DNA of 39,054 nucleotides from Oscillospiraceae bacterium (GTDB taxonomy: Bacteria; Bacillota; Clostridia; Oscillospirales; Acutalibacteraceae): positions 1 to 39,054 of the forward strand of contig SVPW01000019.1 in NCBI GenBank assembly GCA_015065645.1, in the 5' to 3' direction. Both the position numbers and the translations under genes were made by a program. Under the pieces are notes generated by a model. It saw nothing but the letters and a program-made list of their open reading frames with translations. It was not told the origin of the DNA and ran no database searches. Positions 30,529-39,010 of the stretch are shown one piece after another. The stretch's first letter is position 1. Each line of letters begins with the position of its first letter.

Positions 30529-30830
30529 CACCTCATCCGTCACTTCGTGACACCTTCCCCGTCAAGGGGAAGGCTATTTGACGAAGACGGTTGATACATA
30601 AACTTTGCCTCACCTCATCCGTCCCTTCGTGACACCTTCCCCGTCAAGGGGAAGGCTATTTGACGAAGACGGTTGATACATAAACTTTGCCTCACCTCAT
30701 CCGTCCCTTCGTGACACCTTCCCCGTCAAGGGGAAGGCTTTTTGATGAAGACGGTTGATACATAAACTTTGCCTCACCTCATCCGTCACTTCGTGACACC
30801 TTCCCCATCAAGGGGAAGGCTTTTTGATAA
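30529..30830. repeat. 82-bp tandem repeat, three full units and a partial fourth
   Basis: Units begin at 30529, 30611, 30693 and 30775, exactly 82 bases apart. Each starts CACCTCATCCGTC, has TTCGTGACACCTTCCCC, a hairpin CTTCCCC-GTCA-AGGGGAAG, and ends with GAAGACGGTTGATACATAAACTTTGCCT. Units differ at a few bases (ACTTCG/CCTTCG, GCTATTTGAC/GCTTTTTGAT), so the array is not brand new. Confidence 0.92.
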
Positions 30831-30971
30831 TATAATTTATATTGATAATTCAAAGGGATGATGTGTGCATCATCACCTATAAAATATTAATTTATTATAT
30901 ATTATATTTTTCTTTTTTGGTATGTCGCAAGCGCCATACCCTACGATATATCAATTTATTTTGTGCAAAAT

Positions 30972-31004
30972 CTTACGGGCTGTCAATTTCAGACAGCCCG
31001 TAAG
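30972..31004 (-). terminator. Terminator after malQ
   Basis: A 13-bp perfect stem (30972-30984 with 30992-31004) sits 19 bases past the malQ stop on the minus strand. The T-run is weak (ATTTTG). Confidence 0.72.
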
Positions 31005-31022
31005 AAACAACATTTTAAAATG

Positions 31023-32504
31023 CTATTGGTTAATTCCCTTTTCCCTGCCTGTACAAATTCTTCTCATTATCTCAGAAAGGGCTTTATAATCGGTATCCTG
31101 TGACATTTTCCATTCCCAATTATCCCCTATGCTTCCCGGTGTGTTCATCCGTGCGCTGTTATCAAGGCAAAGCCAATCTTGCATAGGAATTACTACAAGA
31201 GCCGAGCGTGAACGCATTGCAAAATCAATCATCCTGAGTGACGGATTTTTCTCCCTTTTTGGAGTTATACTATCAAAATAAAGCTTTTGCTTTAGTGGTG
31301 CTTCATTATACCAACCAAGCGCTGTTTCGTTATCGTGAGTACCTGTATAACAAACGCAATTACGATTATAATTTTTAGGCAAAAATCTGTTTTGGCTTTC
31401 CCCGTCAAAGCAAAACTGAACCACCTTCATATTTGGAAAACCGCTTTCCTGAACCAATGCCTCTACATCGGGTTCCTCCCCGCCCAAATCCTCAGCAATT
31501 ATCATAAGATCTCCGCAATACGGCTCTACTGATTTCCAAAATGACATTCCCGGCCCATGCTCCCAAACACCGTTTCGGGCATCGGGTGCACCGTAAGGAA
31601 TAGAATAATAGCTTGCAAAAGCTCTGAAATGGTCAATACGAAGAACATCATAAAGCTTTGAGCAAAATTTTAGCCGTTTTTTCCACCAACCATAATTGGT
31701 TTTTCTATGAAAATCCCAATCATAAACAGGATTACCCCAAAGTTGACCGCTTTGTGAAAAGCGGTCAGGAGGAACACCCGCAACACGAACAGGGGTAAAA
31801 TCCCTGCCAAGCTTAAAGGCATCGGGATTTTGCCAAACATCAGCACTATCAAGCGATATATAAAAAGGTATATCTCCTATTATTTGCAAGCCTTTTTTAT
31901 CGACATAGCTTTTAAGCTCAAAATACTGCTTATAAAAAAGATATTGTGTTATACGGTAAAAATCAAGCTGTTCACGGTGGCTCAATCTGAACCCCTCCAT
32001 AGCAGAGGGTAATCTATACCGCAATTCCTGCGGAAAGCGTGATAACAACTCACCGTATTCGGCGGCAATACAGGCAAAGGTGGCATAGTTTTCAAGCCAT
32101 TCACTGTTATTGAGCAAAAAGTTTTTATAATCTCTTGACCTTTTATCAAAGCGCTCTGCGGCAAGCTGTAAAAGCGGTAATTTTTCTTTTCTTACCTTAT
32201 CATAATCAATGCGTTCCCCGTTGTTTTTTGGAGGCAATTCATCAGGCAAAAGCAGTCCGTCACGAACCAATAATTCAAGGTCAATAAAAAGTATTTCCCC
32301 CGCAAAGCAGGATGAAGATTTATATGGGGAATTTCCCTCACCCACGGGAACAACAGGAAGAATTTGCCAATATCTTTGACCTGCTTCGCACAAAAAATCA
32401 ACAAAGTTATAGGCTTCACGGCCTAAAGTTCCTATGCCGTATTTTGAAGGCAATGACGAAATATGCATCAATACGCCACATTCGCCCTTATCCTTTGACC
32501 GCAC
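31023..32504 (-). CDS. malQ: 4-alpha-glucanotransferase (amylomaltase)
   Basis: A 493-residue GH77 enzyme that moves alpha-1,4-glucan segments between maltodextrins and releases glucose. Key residues are the nucleophile Asp291 in LRIDHFRAF, the acid/base Glu338 in IIAEDLG and Asp391 in GTHDNETA; HISSLPSKYGIGTLG at 14-28 and the SPYKSSS loop are also diagnostic. GTG at 32504 has AGGGAG 9 bases upstream and overlaps the upstream permease gene by 17 bases, so it is the last gene of the importer operon and works on what the importer brings in. Confidence 0.96.
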   Translation of the reverse strand: MRSKDKGECGVLMHISSLPSKYGIGTLGREAYNFVDFLCEAGQRYWQILPVVPVGEGNSPYKSSSCFAGEILFIDLELLVRDGLLLPDELPPKNNGERIDYDKVRKEKLPLLQLAAERFDKRSRDYKNFLLNNSEWLENYATFACIAAEYGELLSRFPQELRYRLPSAMEGFRLSHREQLDFYRITQYLFYKQYFELKSYVDKKGLQIIGDIPFYISLDSADVWQNPDAFKLGRDFTPVRVAGVPPDRFSQSGQLWGNPVYDWDFHRKTNYGWWKKRLKFCSKLYDVLRIDHFRAFASYYSIPYGAPDARNGVWEHGPGMSFWKSVEPYCGDLMIIAEDLGGEEPDVEALVQESGFPNMKVVQFCFDGESQNRFLPKNYNRNCVCYTGTHDNETALGWYNEAPLKQKLYFDSITPKREKNPSLRMIDFAMRSRSALVVIPMQDWLCLDNSARMNTPGSIGDNWEWKMSQDTDYKALSEIMRRICTGREKGINQ

Positions 32505-33321
32505 CTGCCGCCACTCCCTTAATAATATATTTTTGACAAGTTAAATAAAATATGATTACAGGAACTATTGCAAGAACCAGCATTGCCATCATAGCGCCCA
32601 TATCAATAGAACCATATCCGCCTTTAAGATACTGAATTGCTATTGGAATAGTTTTATAGTCACTTCCGATTACAAGGTTTGGAAGCAGATAGTCATTCCA
32701 TATCCACATAGTATTAAGGATTGCAACCGTAACAGCAGTGGGCTTGAGCACCGGAAAAACTATTCTCCAAAAGGCATTAAAGGCATTGCAACCATCAATA
32801 GTGGCAGCTTCTTCAATTCCCAAGGGAACGGATTTTATAAAACCTGCAAACAAAAACACCGAAAGTCCCGAACCAAATCCCAAATATATTAATATTAATC
32901 CAATAGGATTATCAAGAGAAAGTATATTTGCCATTTTAGACATCGTAAACATTACCATTTGAAACGGAACTATCATAGAAAATACAAACAAATAGTAAAG
33001 TAACGATGTGAAAACACCCTTTATCCTCACCAAAAACCATGCTGTCATTGATGTGAAAACAATAATTGCCGCCACGGAAAAAACGGTTATAAACAGCGAC
33101 CAGCCAAAGGCTTCAAAAAATCCCGTATCGGAAATACCGCTTGTATAGTTTTCAAGTCCAACATAGGTTACATTATCGGGCAATTCAAAAGGAGTTTGGC
33201 TTATTGAAAACTTTGATTTAAAGGAGTTCATTAAAACGATAAAAACAGGCATTATAAAAAGTAAAGCAAGTAAGGTTAATAAAATAACCATTATAACCTT
33301 TGTAAGCAAACTTTGCTTCAT
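32488..33321 (-). CDS. Sugar ABC transporter permease, MalG type
   Basis: A 277-residue inner-membrane permease with six membrane helices. The EAA loop that docks the ATPase is visible as EEAATIDGCNAFNAFWRIVFPVLKP. This is the usual second permease of CUT1 family (maltose/oligosaccharide) importers. It shares one base with the preceding permease stop (TGATG). With malQ directly behind, alpha-glucan oligosaccharides are the likely substrate. Confidence 0.94.
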   Translation of the reverse strand: MKQSLLTKVIMVILLTLLALLFIMPVFIVLMNSFKSKFSISQTPFELPDNVTYVGLENYTSGISDTGFFEAFGWSLFITVFSVAAIIVFTSMTAWFLVRIKGVFTSLLYYLFVFSMIVPFQMVMFTMSKMANILSLDNPIGLILIYLGFGSGLSVFLFAGFIKSVPLGIEEAATIDGCNAFNAFWRIVFPVLKPTAVTVAILNTMWIWNDYLLPNLVIGSDYKTIPIAIQYLKGGYGSIDMGAMMAMLVLAIVPVIIFYLTCQKYIIKGVAAGAVKG

Positions 33322-34166
33322 CAGCCCTCAACCTCCTTACTCCTTGTAAGGTAAAGTTGTAAAAGCGCAATAAACGCCACTATCAGGAAAAACACCACAG
33401 CCTTTGCTTGGCCAACACCCTCATAACCTATTCTGCCGTAAAAGGTTTTATAAATATCAAGGGCAACCATGCTTGTTTTTTCTCCCGGTGCACCGGCAGT
33501 AAGTGCTAAGTTTTGGTCAAAAAGCTTAAAGGAGTTTGTAATGGTTAAAAACAGGCAAATTGTAATAGATGGCATTACGGAAGGTATTATAATGTGAAAA
33601 AGAAGTCTTGAATTTGTGGCACCGTCAACCCGTGCCGCTTCAAGAATATCATCAGGAATATTTTGAAGCCCCGCAATATAAATTATCATCACATAGCCTA
33701 TCATTTGCCAATTCATCAGTATTACAAGTCCCCAAAATCCAAAAGCGGCATTTGAGGTTATTGAATACCCGTAACGGTAAAGCACACCGTTTATTATAAG
33801 CTGCCAAATATATCCCAAAACAATACCGCCTATAAGGTTTGGCATAAAAAATACCGTTCTGAAAATATTTGTACCCCTTATCCCCTTTGTCAGCAGCATT
33901 GCAAGTATAAAACCGAATATATTAATTGAAAGCACCGCAACTATTGCAAATTCCACTGTAAAAAGCAACGCACTTAAAAACTCAGAAGTATCTGAAAATG
34001 CACGGATATAATTCTGTAATCCGATAAATTGTGCATCACTTACCGTTCTGAATTCACAAAAGGATAAATAAAGTCCCATTACAAATGGAATTAAAAAGGC
34101 AATTACAAATGCCGCAAGTGTTGGCAGTAAAAAGAGCCAAGACCATCTTTTTAATGAATGATACAT
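33321..34166 (-). CDS. Sugar ABC transporter permease, MalF type
   Basis: A 281-residue permease with six membrane helices and the EAA motif EAARVDGATNSRLLFHIIIPSV. It pairs with the MalG-type protein as the membrane channel of a CUT1 importer. The ATG follows the stop of the binding-protein gene with no gap. No MalK/MsmK ATPase lies in the operon, so a shared ATPase elsewhere is assumed. Confidence 0.94.
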   Translation of the reverse strand: MYHSLKRWSWLFLLPTLAAFVIAFLIPFVMGLYLSFCEFRTVSDAQFIGLQNYIRAFSDTSEFLSALLFTVEFAIVAVLSINIFGFILAMLLTKGIRGTNIFRTVFFMPNLIGGIVLGYIWQLIINGVLYRYGYSITSNAAFGFWGLVILMNWQMIGYVMIIYIAGLQNIPDDILEAARVDGATNSRLLFHIIIPSVMPSITICLFLTITNSFKLFDQNLALTAGAPGEKTSMVALDIYKTFYGRIGYEGVGQAKAVVFFLIVAFIALLQLYLTRSKEVEG

Positions 34167-35507
34167 TTATTTACGCTCACTCTTCCAATCATCCTTTATG
34201 GTCTTTAAAACCTGCTCATATTTTATATCGCCCTGCACATACTCAAGCAGTGCATTACCTACATTTGTTTTATAAACATCACTTGGGAACGATGTGAATA
34301 TCCAAGGAATTGACTCAACACCCTCATCATTCATATAACGAACAACCTCTTGAGCTAAAGGGTCTGCGGGCTGTTCGGATTCAGAAAAGGTATTAAAAGG
34401 AGTTATAAAGCCCAGCTGTTCATCAACAAACTTTTTACCCGTTTCGCTTGAAAACAGCCAATCAAGAAAGTCAAGTGAAGCCTTTTGCTGTTCCTTGGTG
34501 GCTTTTTTATTAATTGCAAAATAGTTTTCCGTGCCAATGCATATACCCTGTCCAGATTCGCCCTCTATACCTGTATAAATGGGCATAAACTTAACATTTT
34601 CAGCCTTTACCACATTGCCTGAAACATCCGAAATTTGCGACCATGCCCAGTTGCCGTTTTGAACCATTGCAACCTTTCCTAAGGCAAACTCAGCCATAGA
34701 ATCATTGACGGATTTTGAACCTAAAAGTGTTTTAGGGGTTATAGAGTTATTGGTATAAAGATCAAAAATATTTTTAAATTCATTTGAATAAAGAAAAGCG
34801 ATTTCTTTTGAATTAAGTCCGGCTATGGTTGGGTCTTCATAATCGGCATTATCACGGAACTCATAATATAACGGGACATTGAGAAGATGTGTCTGCCAAC
34901 GCCAATCCTCACCTGCAGAAAGTGAGGTTGAGGCAAACACGCCGTCAATACCCAATTCCTTTTTCTTTGCGGTCATATCCTCAACAACGGTTTTAAGGTC
35001 TGCAAAATCCTTAATTTCTTCGGCAGAAGAAATATTGTTATTACGGTTACCAAGCGCAAAGTATTTTTTCATAATTGCATCGTTATAAATAATTCCATAA
35101 CCCTCTACAACATAAGGTACAGCATACACACCTTCCCCATCAGTAATAGCAAGTGATTTATCCGAAAGATAAGAATAAAGCTTACTATCCTTAATATTAA
35201 GGCAATAATCTTTCCATGAATTATAACCGATAGGTCCGTTTACCTGAAAAATCGTGGGGGCATCTGTTTTAGCAATTTCAGATTTAAGGGTTTGCTCATA
35301 GGTGTTTGCGGCTGCGGTAACAACCTTAACCTCAACACCCTTTTCCTTTTCATAAGCTCTTGCTATTTCCTTATAGGCATTAGCAGATTCCGGCTTGAAG
35401 TTAAGAAAATACACCTGTGACTGCTTTTTACCCCCACATCCCGCAAGAGTAAATAGTGATAAAACACATATTACACATAACAAAAATGATATAATTTTTC
35501 TTTTCAT
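34167..35507 (-). CDS. Extracellular sugar-binding lipoprotein
   Basis: A 446-residue solute-binding protein of a CUT1 ABC importer. The signal peptide ends LFTLAGCGG, making Cys24 the lipidated residue. The body is a typical family-1 binding protein (VYFLNFKPESANAYKEIA at the start, FADLKTVVEDMTAKKKELGI, AEFALGKVAMVQNGNWAWSQI near the middle, LDWLFSSETGKKFVDEQLGFITPF near the end). CGGAGG 7 bases upstream sets the start at 35507. It is the first gene of the importer-malQ operon, and a shared regulator is not visible nearby. Confidence 0.93.
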   Translation of the reverse strand: MKRKIISFLLCVICVLSLFTLAGCGGKKQSQVYFLNFKPESANAYKEIARAYEKEKGVEVKVVTAAANTYEQTLKSEIAKTDAPTIFQVNGPIGYNSWKDYCLNIKDSKLYSYLSDKSLAITDGEGVYAVPYVVEGYGIIYNDAIMKKYFALGNRNNNISSAEEIKDFADLKTVVEDMTAKKKELGIDGVFASTSLSAGEDWRWQTHLLNVPLYYEFRDNADYEDPTIAGLNSKEIAFLYSNEFKNIFDLYTNNSITPKTLLGSKSVNDSMAEFALGKVAMVQNGNWAWSQISDVSGNVVKAENVKFMPIYTGIEGESGQGICIGTENYFAINKKATKEQQKASLDFLDWLFSSETGKKFVDEQLGFITPFNTFSESEQPADPLAQEVVRYMNDEGVESIPWIFTSFPSDVYKTNVGNALLEYVQGDIKYEQVLKTIKDDWKSERK

Positions 35508-35594
35508 AAAGTTTCCTCCGTTCATCATTTCTTTTTATATCTTTCCGCATAAAATAAAAAAAATACAAAAAAGAAAAATTTATGAAATTTATAC

Positions 35595-35623
35595 TTGACA
35601 AGCGTGTGTAATTGTGGTATATT
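35595..35623 (+). promoter_or_regulatory. Promoter of the tRNA-Thr/tRNA-Tyr operon
   Basis: TTGACA (35595-35600) and TATATT (35618-35623) are 17 bases apart, 18 bases before the mature tRNA-Thr 5' end. Confidence 0.85.
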
Positions 35624-35641
35624 ATTTAGGCGCTCAAGAAT

Positions 35642-35717
35642 GCTGGTGTAGCTCAGTTGGTAGAGCAGCTGATTTGTAATCAGCAGGTCGGGGGTTCGAG
35701 TCCGTCCACCAGCTCCA
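35642..35717 (+). tRNA. tRNA-Thr (anticodon TGT)
   Basis: A 76-base cloverleaf: acceptor GCTGGTG/CACCAGC, D-arm GCTCAGTTGGTAGAGC, anticodon stem CTGAT/ATCAG around TTTGTAA with anticodon TGT, T-arm with GGTTCGAGTCC, and an encoded CCA end. It reads ACA threonine codons. Confidence 0.96.
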
Positions 35718-35745
35718 TTTATTTTGGATGGCGAAAATTAAATAT

Positions 35746-35830
35746 GGGAGAGTTCCCGAGTGGCCAAAGGGGGCAGACTGTAAATCTGTTGCTTCTAGCT
35801 TCGATGGTTCGAATCCATCCTCTCCCACCA
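35746..35830 (+). tRNA. tRNA-Tyr (anticodon GTA)
   Basis: An 85-base class II tRNA with long variable arm: acceptor GGGAGAG/CTCTCCC, anticodon loop CTGTAAA with anticodon GTA, T-arm with GGTTCGAATCC, and encoded CCA. It is 28 bases after tRNA-Thr in the same operon. Confidence 0.96.
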
Positions 35831-35832
35831 AA

Positions 35833-35864
35833 CAAAAAAGACTTGCTACGGCAAGTCTTTTTTG
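35833..35864 (+). terminator. Terminator of the tRNA operon
   Basis: A 14-bp perfect stem CAAAAAAGACTTGC / GCAAGTCTTTTTTG with a TACG loop, just after the tRNA-Tyr CCA end. Confidence 0.9.
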
Positions 35865-36020
35865 TTTGGTGGAATGAAGCGTTCCCTTACGGAAACATTA
35901 AGCAGCCTTCGGCTATGAAGACGCTTACGCTAACGAAGTGTGCTGCGGCACATCTATCGGTGCAAATATTCGAGTAATGCTGATTTCATCAGTGAATACT
36001 GTTAAATCAAAACAATAGAA

Positions 36021-36056
36021 AATAGCACCCTTTCCACTAACGGAATAGGTGCTATT
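36021..36056 (-). terminator. Terminator overlapping the degraded XRE gene's stop
   Basis: AATAGCACC (36021-36029) pairs with GGTGCTATT (36048-36056), with an inner TTTCC/GGAAT pairing. On the minus strand it ends in TTTTCTATTGTTTT. Confidence 0.75.
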
Positions 36057-36297
36057 CTTTTACAAACTCTATTATATCACTTACATCACAGTCAAGTGCA
36101 TAACAAAGAGCATCAAGAGTTTTGGTGTTTATTGCTTCACCTTTCTTCATTCTGTGAAGAGTGTTTGCCGAAAAACCTTGTTTAAAAATAAGCTTAAAAA
36201 TGCGGGAGAAGTGAGAAAAAACTTCTTCCGCATTCATTTTACCAATTTCCACGTTTTTATAAGCTTTTGAAATAATTTTGTTTTTTAAAAGCTTCAA
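36052..36297 (-). pseudogene. Degraded XRE-family regulator gene
   Basis: The open frame codes for 81 residues. The last 45 are a good XRE C-terminal half (GFSANTLHRMKKGEAINTKTL then ALDCDVSDIIEFV). The first 35 do not look like the first two helices of such proteins, and that part is encoded by a 13-bp inverted repeat (36199-36211 with 36222-36234) that on the minus strand is followed by a T-run, like a terminator. I read it as an XRE gene whose 5' end was replaced by other DNA; it is probably not functional. Confidence 0.6.
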
Positions 36298-36326
36298 TTT
36301 TAATTTTTATGTCTTTAATAATGAAA

Positions 36327-36365
36327 AAAGTGCCTTGACTACGCATTTGCGTATCAAGGCACTTT
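36327..36365 (-). terminator. Terminator of tRNA-Leu
   Basis: AAAGTGCCTTGA (36327-36338) pairs with TCAAGGCACTTT (36354-36365); the inner TACGCA/TGCGTA pairing extends it, with a T-run on the minus strand. Confidence 0.88.
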
Positions 36366-36367
36366 GC

Positions 36368-36450
36368 TGGTGCGGGTGAAAGGACTTGAACCTTCACGCC
36401 AAGGCGCCAGCTCCTAAGGCTGGTGCGTCTGCCAATTCCGCCACACCCGC
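36368..36450 (-). tRNA. tRNA-Leu (anticodon TAG)
   Basis: An 83-base class II tRNA: acceptor GCGGGTG/CACCCGC, anticodon loop CTTAGGA with anticodon TAG, long variable arm GCGCCTTGGCGT, T-arm with GGTTCAAGTCC, and encoded CCA. It reads CUA leucine codons. Confidence 0.96.
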
Positions 36451-36478
36451 ATAATAACACTTTTTTCAAAGTGTTATT

Positions 36479-36507
36479 ATTTTACAACAGAAGTTTAAAA
36501 AAGTCAA
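36479..36507 (-). promoter_or_regulatory. Promoter of tRNA-Leu with overlapping palindrome
   Basis: On the minus strand TTGACT (36502-36507) and TAAAAT (36479-36484) are 17 bases apart. A perfect 13-bp inverted repeat, ATAATAACACTTT/AAAGTGTTATTAT (36451-36480), spans the transcription start up to the tRNA 5' end. Confidence 0.75.
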
Positions 36508-36585
36508 GCAAAACCGCAATTTAAGTATAAAAACAATTTTTTATTTCACAAATCGCTTATTGCCTTTTTAAATCTTTTTACATAT

Positions 36586-38544
36586 TCATTTAATCCCGAA
36601 CATTTTACAAAGTTTTTCTTTGATAACATTTTTACGCATTTCGTAAAAATATTTATAATTTTCAAACTCCAACCAATCTATATTAATTTCATCTTCAGAA
36701 GAACAAATATACTGTTTTTTCATATAATCAATAGCTCCTTCTTCTGAAAATTCTTCGCCAACCCAATCTTTTAAAGGTTTGTCGTTTTTAGAACCTCTAT
36801 TCAAATTTGAGTTTAACATCTGCAAATTGGAGATTTTATTATATGTTTGACAGTAAAAATCGTATACTTCACTTGGAAATTCGGGATATACCTGTTGCAT
36901 TTGCTGCTTATCTATTGCATATTTTTTAGGATGCATATGATCAATGTCTTTCGCGTCAGGAAACAACCTATAAATCCCACCACTCTCTTTTGCTAAAAAA
37001 GTAAATAATCTGATTATTTCATCATTTTTTTCTCCATATTCATATTCTAAAAACTCATCAATAATATTTTCCGTTATACCAAGCTTTCTGCCACTTGTAC
37101 TAACATCTTCATTAACCTTGTTTTGCAATATACCAAAATTAAATACATCATTTTCAAATATACCATCGGTATTATTTAAACTCATATATTTTTTTAACCT
37201 ATTTAATGTACTATCACTTTGACCGGATATATAACCCGTAAGGGAAACAACACTATAATATTTTGCCAATTCAACCTGAATAGTATTTTTTTCATCATCT
37301 GTAAAGTTTTTATCTTTTGTTTGGTAAAAATAATATGCAATAGGTAAAAACATATTATAAGCTACACGTTTTTCAAAGTTGAATTTTGCGTTTAAATATG
37401 CCGTTTTAGCCTTAATCAAAGCTTCCTTTATATCTTCTATATCCTCTTGAGAACATTTTTGTACATCTTGTGAAGTAAAGAATGTTTTAAATGATGAAGT
37501 TCCAAATACCAACCACAAAAGCCTCATAAAATGGTCCAATTTAAAATTAGAAGTTTCTCTTTCTTTGTTGATAGCTTCCATTGTGTCCTTAAATTTAGAT
37601 TTTATATCATCAATTTTGGTTGCAACCGCAAGTTGTGAGTACAACAAGTCAGCCGGTTTTAGCGGTTCTCCGCCCATATTAAACCTGACAAAAATACTTA
37701 GCAGGCGTATTCGCTGCTCCTCTATGCTTAATCCATCAAAATCAATCAGATTATATTCTAACTCCCCTTTTTTATCCTCTGATGTAATAAATATATTACG
37801 AACTTTCATGATTGATTCTAAAAAGTCATCTTTATGTGAAACGGCAAATTCCTTCCATTCATCACATTTTTCCATCTCTTCTTTTTTCTTTTTTGTCTTC
37901 CTGTATGAATTGTTATAATTCTCATTATAAAACTTATAGGTTGCTTTTATTATATCATCAATCAAGGAAATAATTTTTTCGTTACTGTCTGCATCATACA
38001 AATCATAAATACCAACCCAAAAATCATTTTCAAAAACATTTGCAATACAATCTGTTCTAAAAGAAAAGAATGATTTGTCAAAGAATTCCCGGTCAAGATT
38101 ACCATCTTCACTTCCGCTTTTTTCTTTAATTGCAAAACATGCACCTGCATTAAAATACAATTTTTTATTGTTTATACTTTTTCGCAAACCTCTATATAAT
38201 GCAGTTAATCGTTGCTGTCCATCCAATACTAAATATTTCTCTGTACCATCACACATAACTCCAAAATCAACACGCTGATTATCAAAAAGCTTGTTATTAT
38301 CTGTATTAAGATTAAACTGATACAGGGTGGTTAATTTATCATTTTTACCCTTTACCATTTTTAATAATAGTATTGGATTAACAGGGTATCCTTTATAAAT
38401 ACTATCAAACAGATCAGAAATCTGTGTTAAATCTGTCCATGCCACATCTCGTTGTATAGATGGTAAAAGAAAATCGCAATTACATATTCTCATAAGAGCT
38501 TGTTGTATTGTTATAGAATTATATCCCAATTTCAATTCTTCCAT
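36586..38544 (-). CDS. DUF262/HNH protein, GmrSD-like restriction enzyme
   Basis: A 652-residue protein. Residues about 15-120 are a DUF262 domain with LPSIQRDVAW (27-36) and VLDGQQRLTALYRG (106-119); the DGQQR motif is the ParB/Srx-like nucleotide-binding and nuclease site of GmrS. The C-terminal 120 residues resemble the DUF1524/HNH nuclease, with DIDHMHPKKY (533-542, His536, His538) and a following NLQMLNSNLNRGSKNDK block. Single-chain GmrSD-type (type IV) enzymes cut phage DNA with modified bases; that role is family knowledge and not shown here. AAGGAG 9 bases upstream sets the start at 38544, and a promoter at 38582-38610 agrees. No partner gene is next to it inside the window. Confidence 0.87.
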   Translation of the reverse strand: MEELKLGYNSITIQQALMRICNCDFLLPSIQRDVAWTDLTQISDLFDSIYKGYPVNPILLLKMVKGKNDKLTTLYQFNLNTDNNKLFDNQRVDFGVMCDGTEKYLVLDGQQRLTALYRGLRKSINNKKLYFNAGACFAIKEKSGSEDGNLDREFFDKSFFSFRTDCIANVFENDFWVGIYDLYDADSNEKIISLIDDIIKATYKFYNENYNNSYRKTKKKKEEMEKCDEWKEFAVSHKDDFLESIMKVRNIFITSEDKKGELEYNLIDFDGLSIEEQRIRLLSIFVRFNMGGEPLKPADLLYSQLAVATKIDDIKSKFKDTMEAINKERETSNFKLDHFMRLLWLVFGTSSFKTFFTSQDVQKCSQEDIEDIKEALIKAKTAYLNAKFNFEKRVAYNMFLPIAYYFYQTKDKNFTDDEKNTIQVELAKYYSVVSLTGYISGQSDSTLNRLKKYMSLNNTDGIFENDVFNFGILQNKVNEDVSTSGRKLGITENIIDEFLEYEYGEKNDEIIRLFTFLAKESGGIYRLFPDAKDIDHMHPKKYAIDKQQMQQVYPEFPSEVYDFYCQTYNKISNLQMLNSNLNRGSKNDKPLKDWVGEEFSEEGAIDYMKKQYICSSEDEINIDWLEFENYKYFYEMRKNVIKEKLCKMFGIK

Positions 38545-38581
38545 AAATGCCGGCTCCTTAATAATCATTATTCCTTTATTA

Positions 38582-38610
38582 ATCATATCACATCTTCACG
38601 CATAACTCAA
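38582..38610 (-). promoter_or_regulatory. Promoter of the DUF262/HNH gene
   Basis: On the minus strand TTGAGT (38605-38610) and TATGAT (38582-38587) are 17 bases apart, giving a leader of about 30 bases to the ATG at 38544. Confidence 0.75.
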
Positions 38611-38639
38611 CTAATTGCGATAAAATTGTTTGGATATAA

Positions 38640-38690
38640 GAAACCCCCGATGTCTTAGAGTTTAATCTAAGACATCAGGGGGTTCTCATT
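38640..38690. terminator. Long terminator hairpin
   Basis: About 19 base pairs with one bulge (38640-38659 with 38666-38685, GATGTCTTAGA/TCTAAGACATC core). The better T-run (CATTTTTATT) is on the plus strand, but it may also end minus-strand transcripts coming from the repeat region on the right. Confidence 0.75.
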
Positions 38691-38720
38691 TTTATTAGCG
38701 TTTACATCCTACAGCTAATC

Positions 38721-39010
38721 GTCTGCTGAAAGGATAGGTATTCATCCAATACTCGTTTGGATGGCTTTACCGCCTAAATCCGAACCTTTGGGTCGAGTCA
38801 CTATTTTTATGATTAGCACAAGACTTTAGAACGGATTGGGAGTGGCAGCTTGCCGTTAGCCGAACAACATTATCCAAACACAAGCTATTCGGTCGAGTCG
38901 CCTAATTTTAGGTTAGTACAAGCTTTTAAAACGGATTGGGAGTGGCAGCTTGCCACTGGTGGAGCAAGATTACTCAAATCCGAACCCTGCCCCGAAGAGA
39001 TACGGAAGGT
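38721..39010. repeat. Imperfect direct repeat of unknown nature at the right edge
   Basis: A block of about 65 bases occurs twice (about 38793-38857 and 38891-38955). Each has GGTCGAGTC, GATTAG/GGTTAG, AGYACAAG, and an identical AACGGATTGGGAGTGGCAGC continuing into TTGCC. Inner hairpins such as GTGGCA-GCT-TGCCAC, ATCCAA...TTGGAT (38732-38750) and CCTAA/TTAGG suggest structured RNA. No convincing gene is on either strand; a 62-codon plus frame (38850-39038) crosses both blocks but lacks an RBS and a known motif. The stretch 38691-39054 holds nothing else I can name. Confidence 0.65.

Noticed and set aside
30529-30830. CRISPR array
   Set aside because: The period is an exact 82 bases and the whole unit is conserved; there are no distinct spacers between short repeats and no cas genes.
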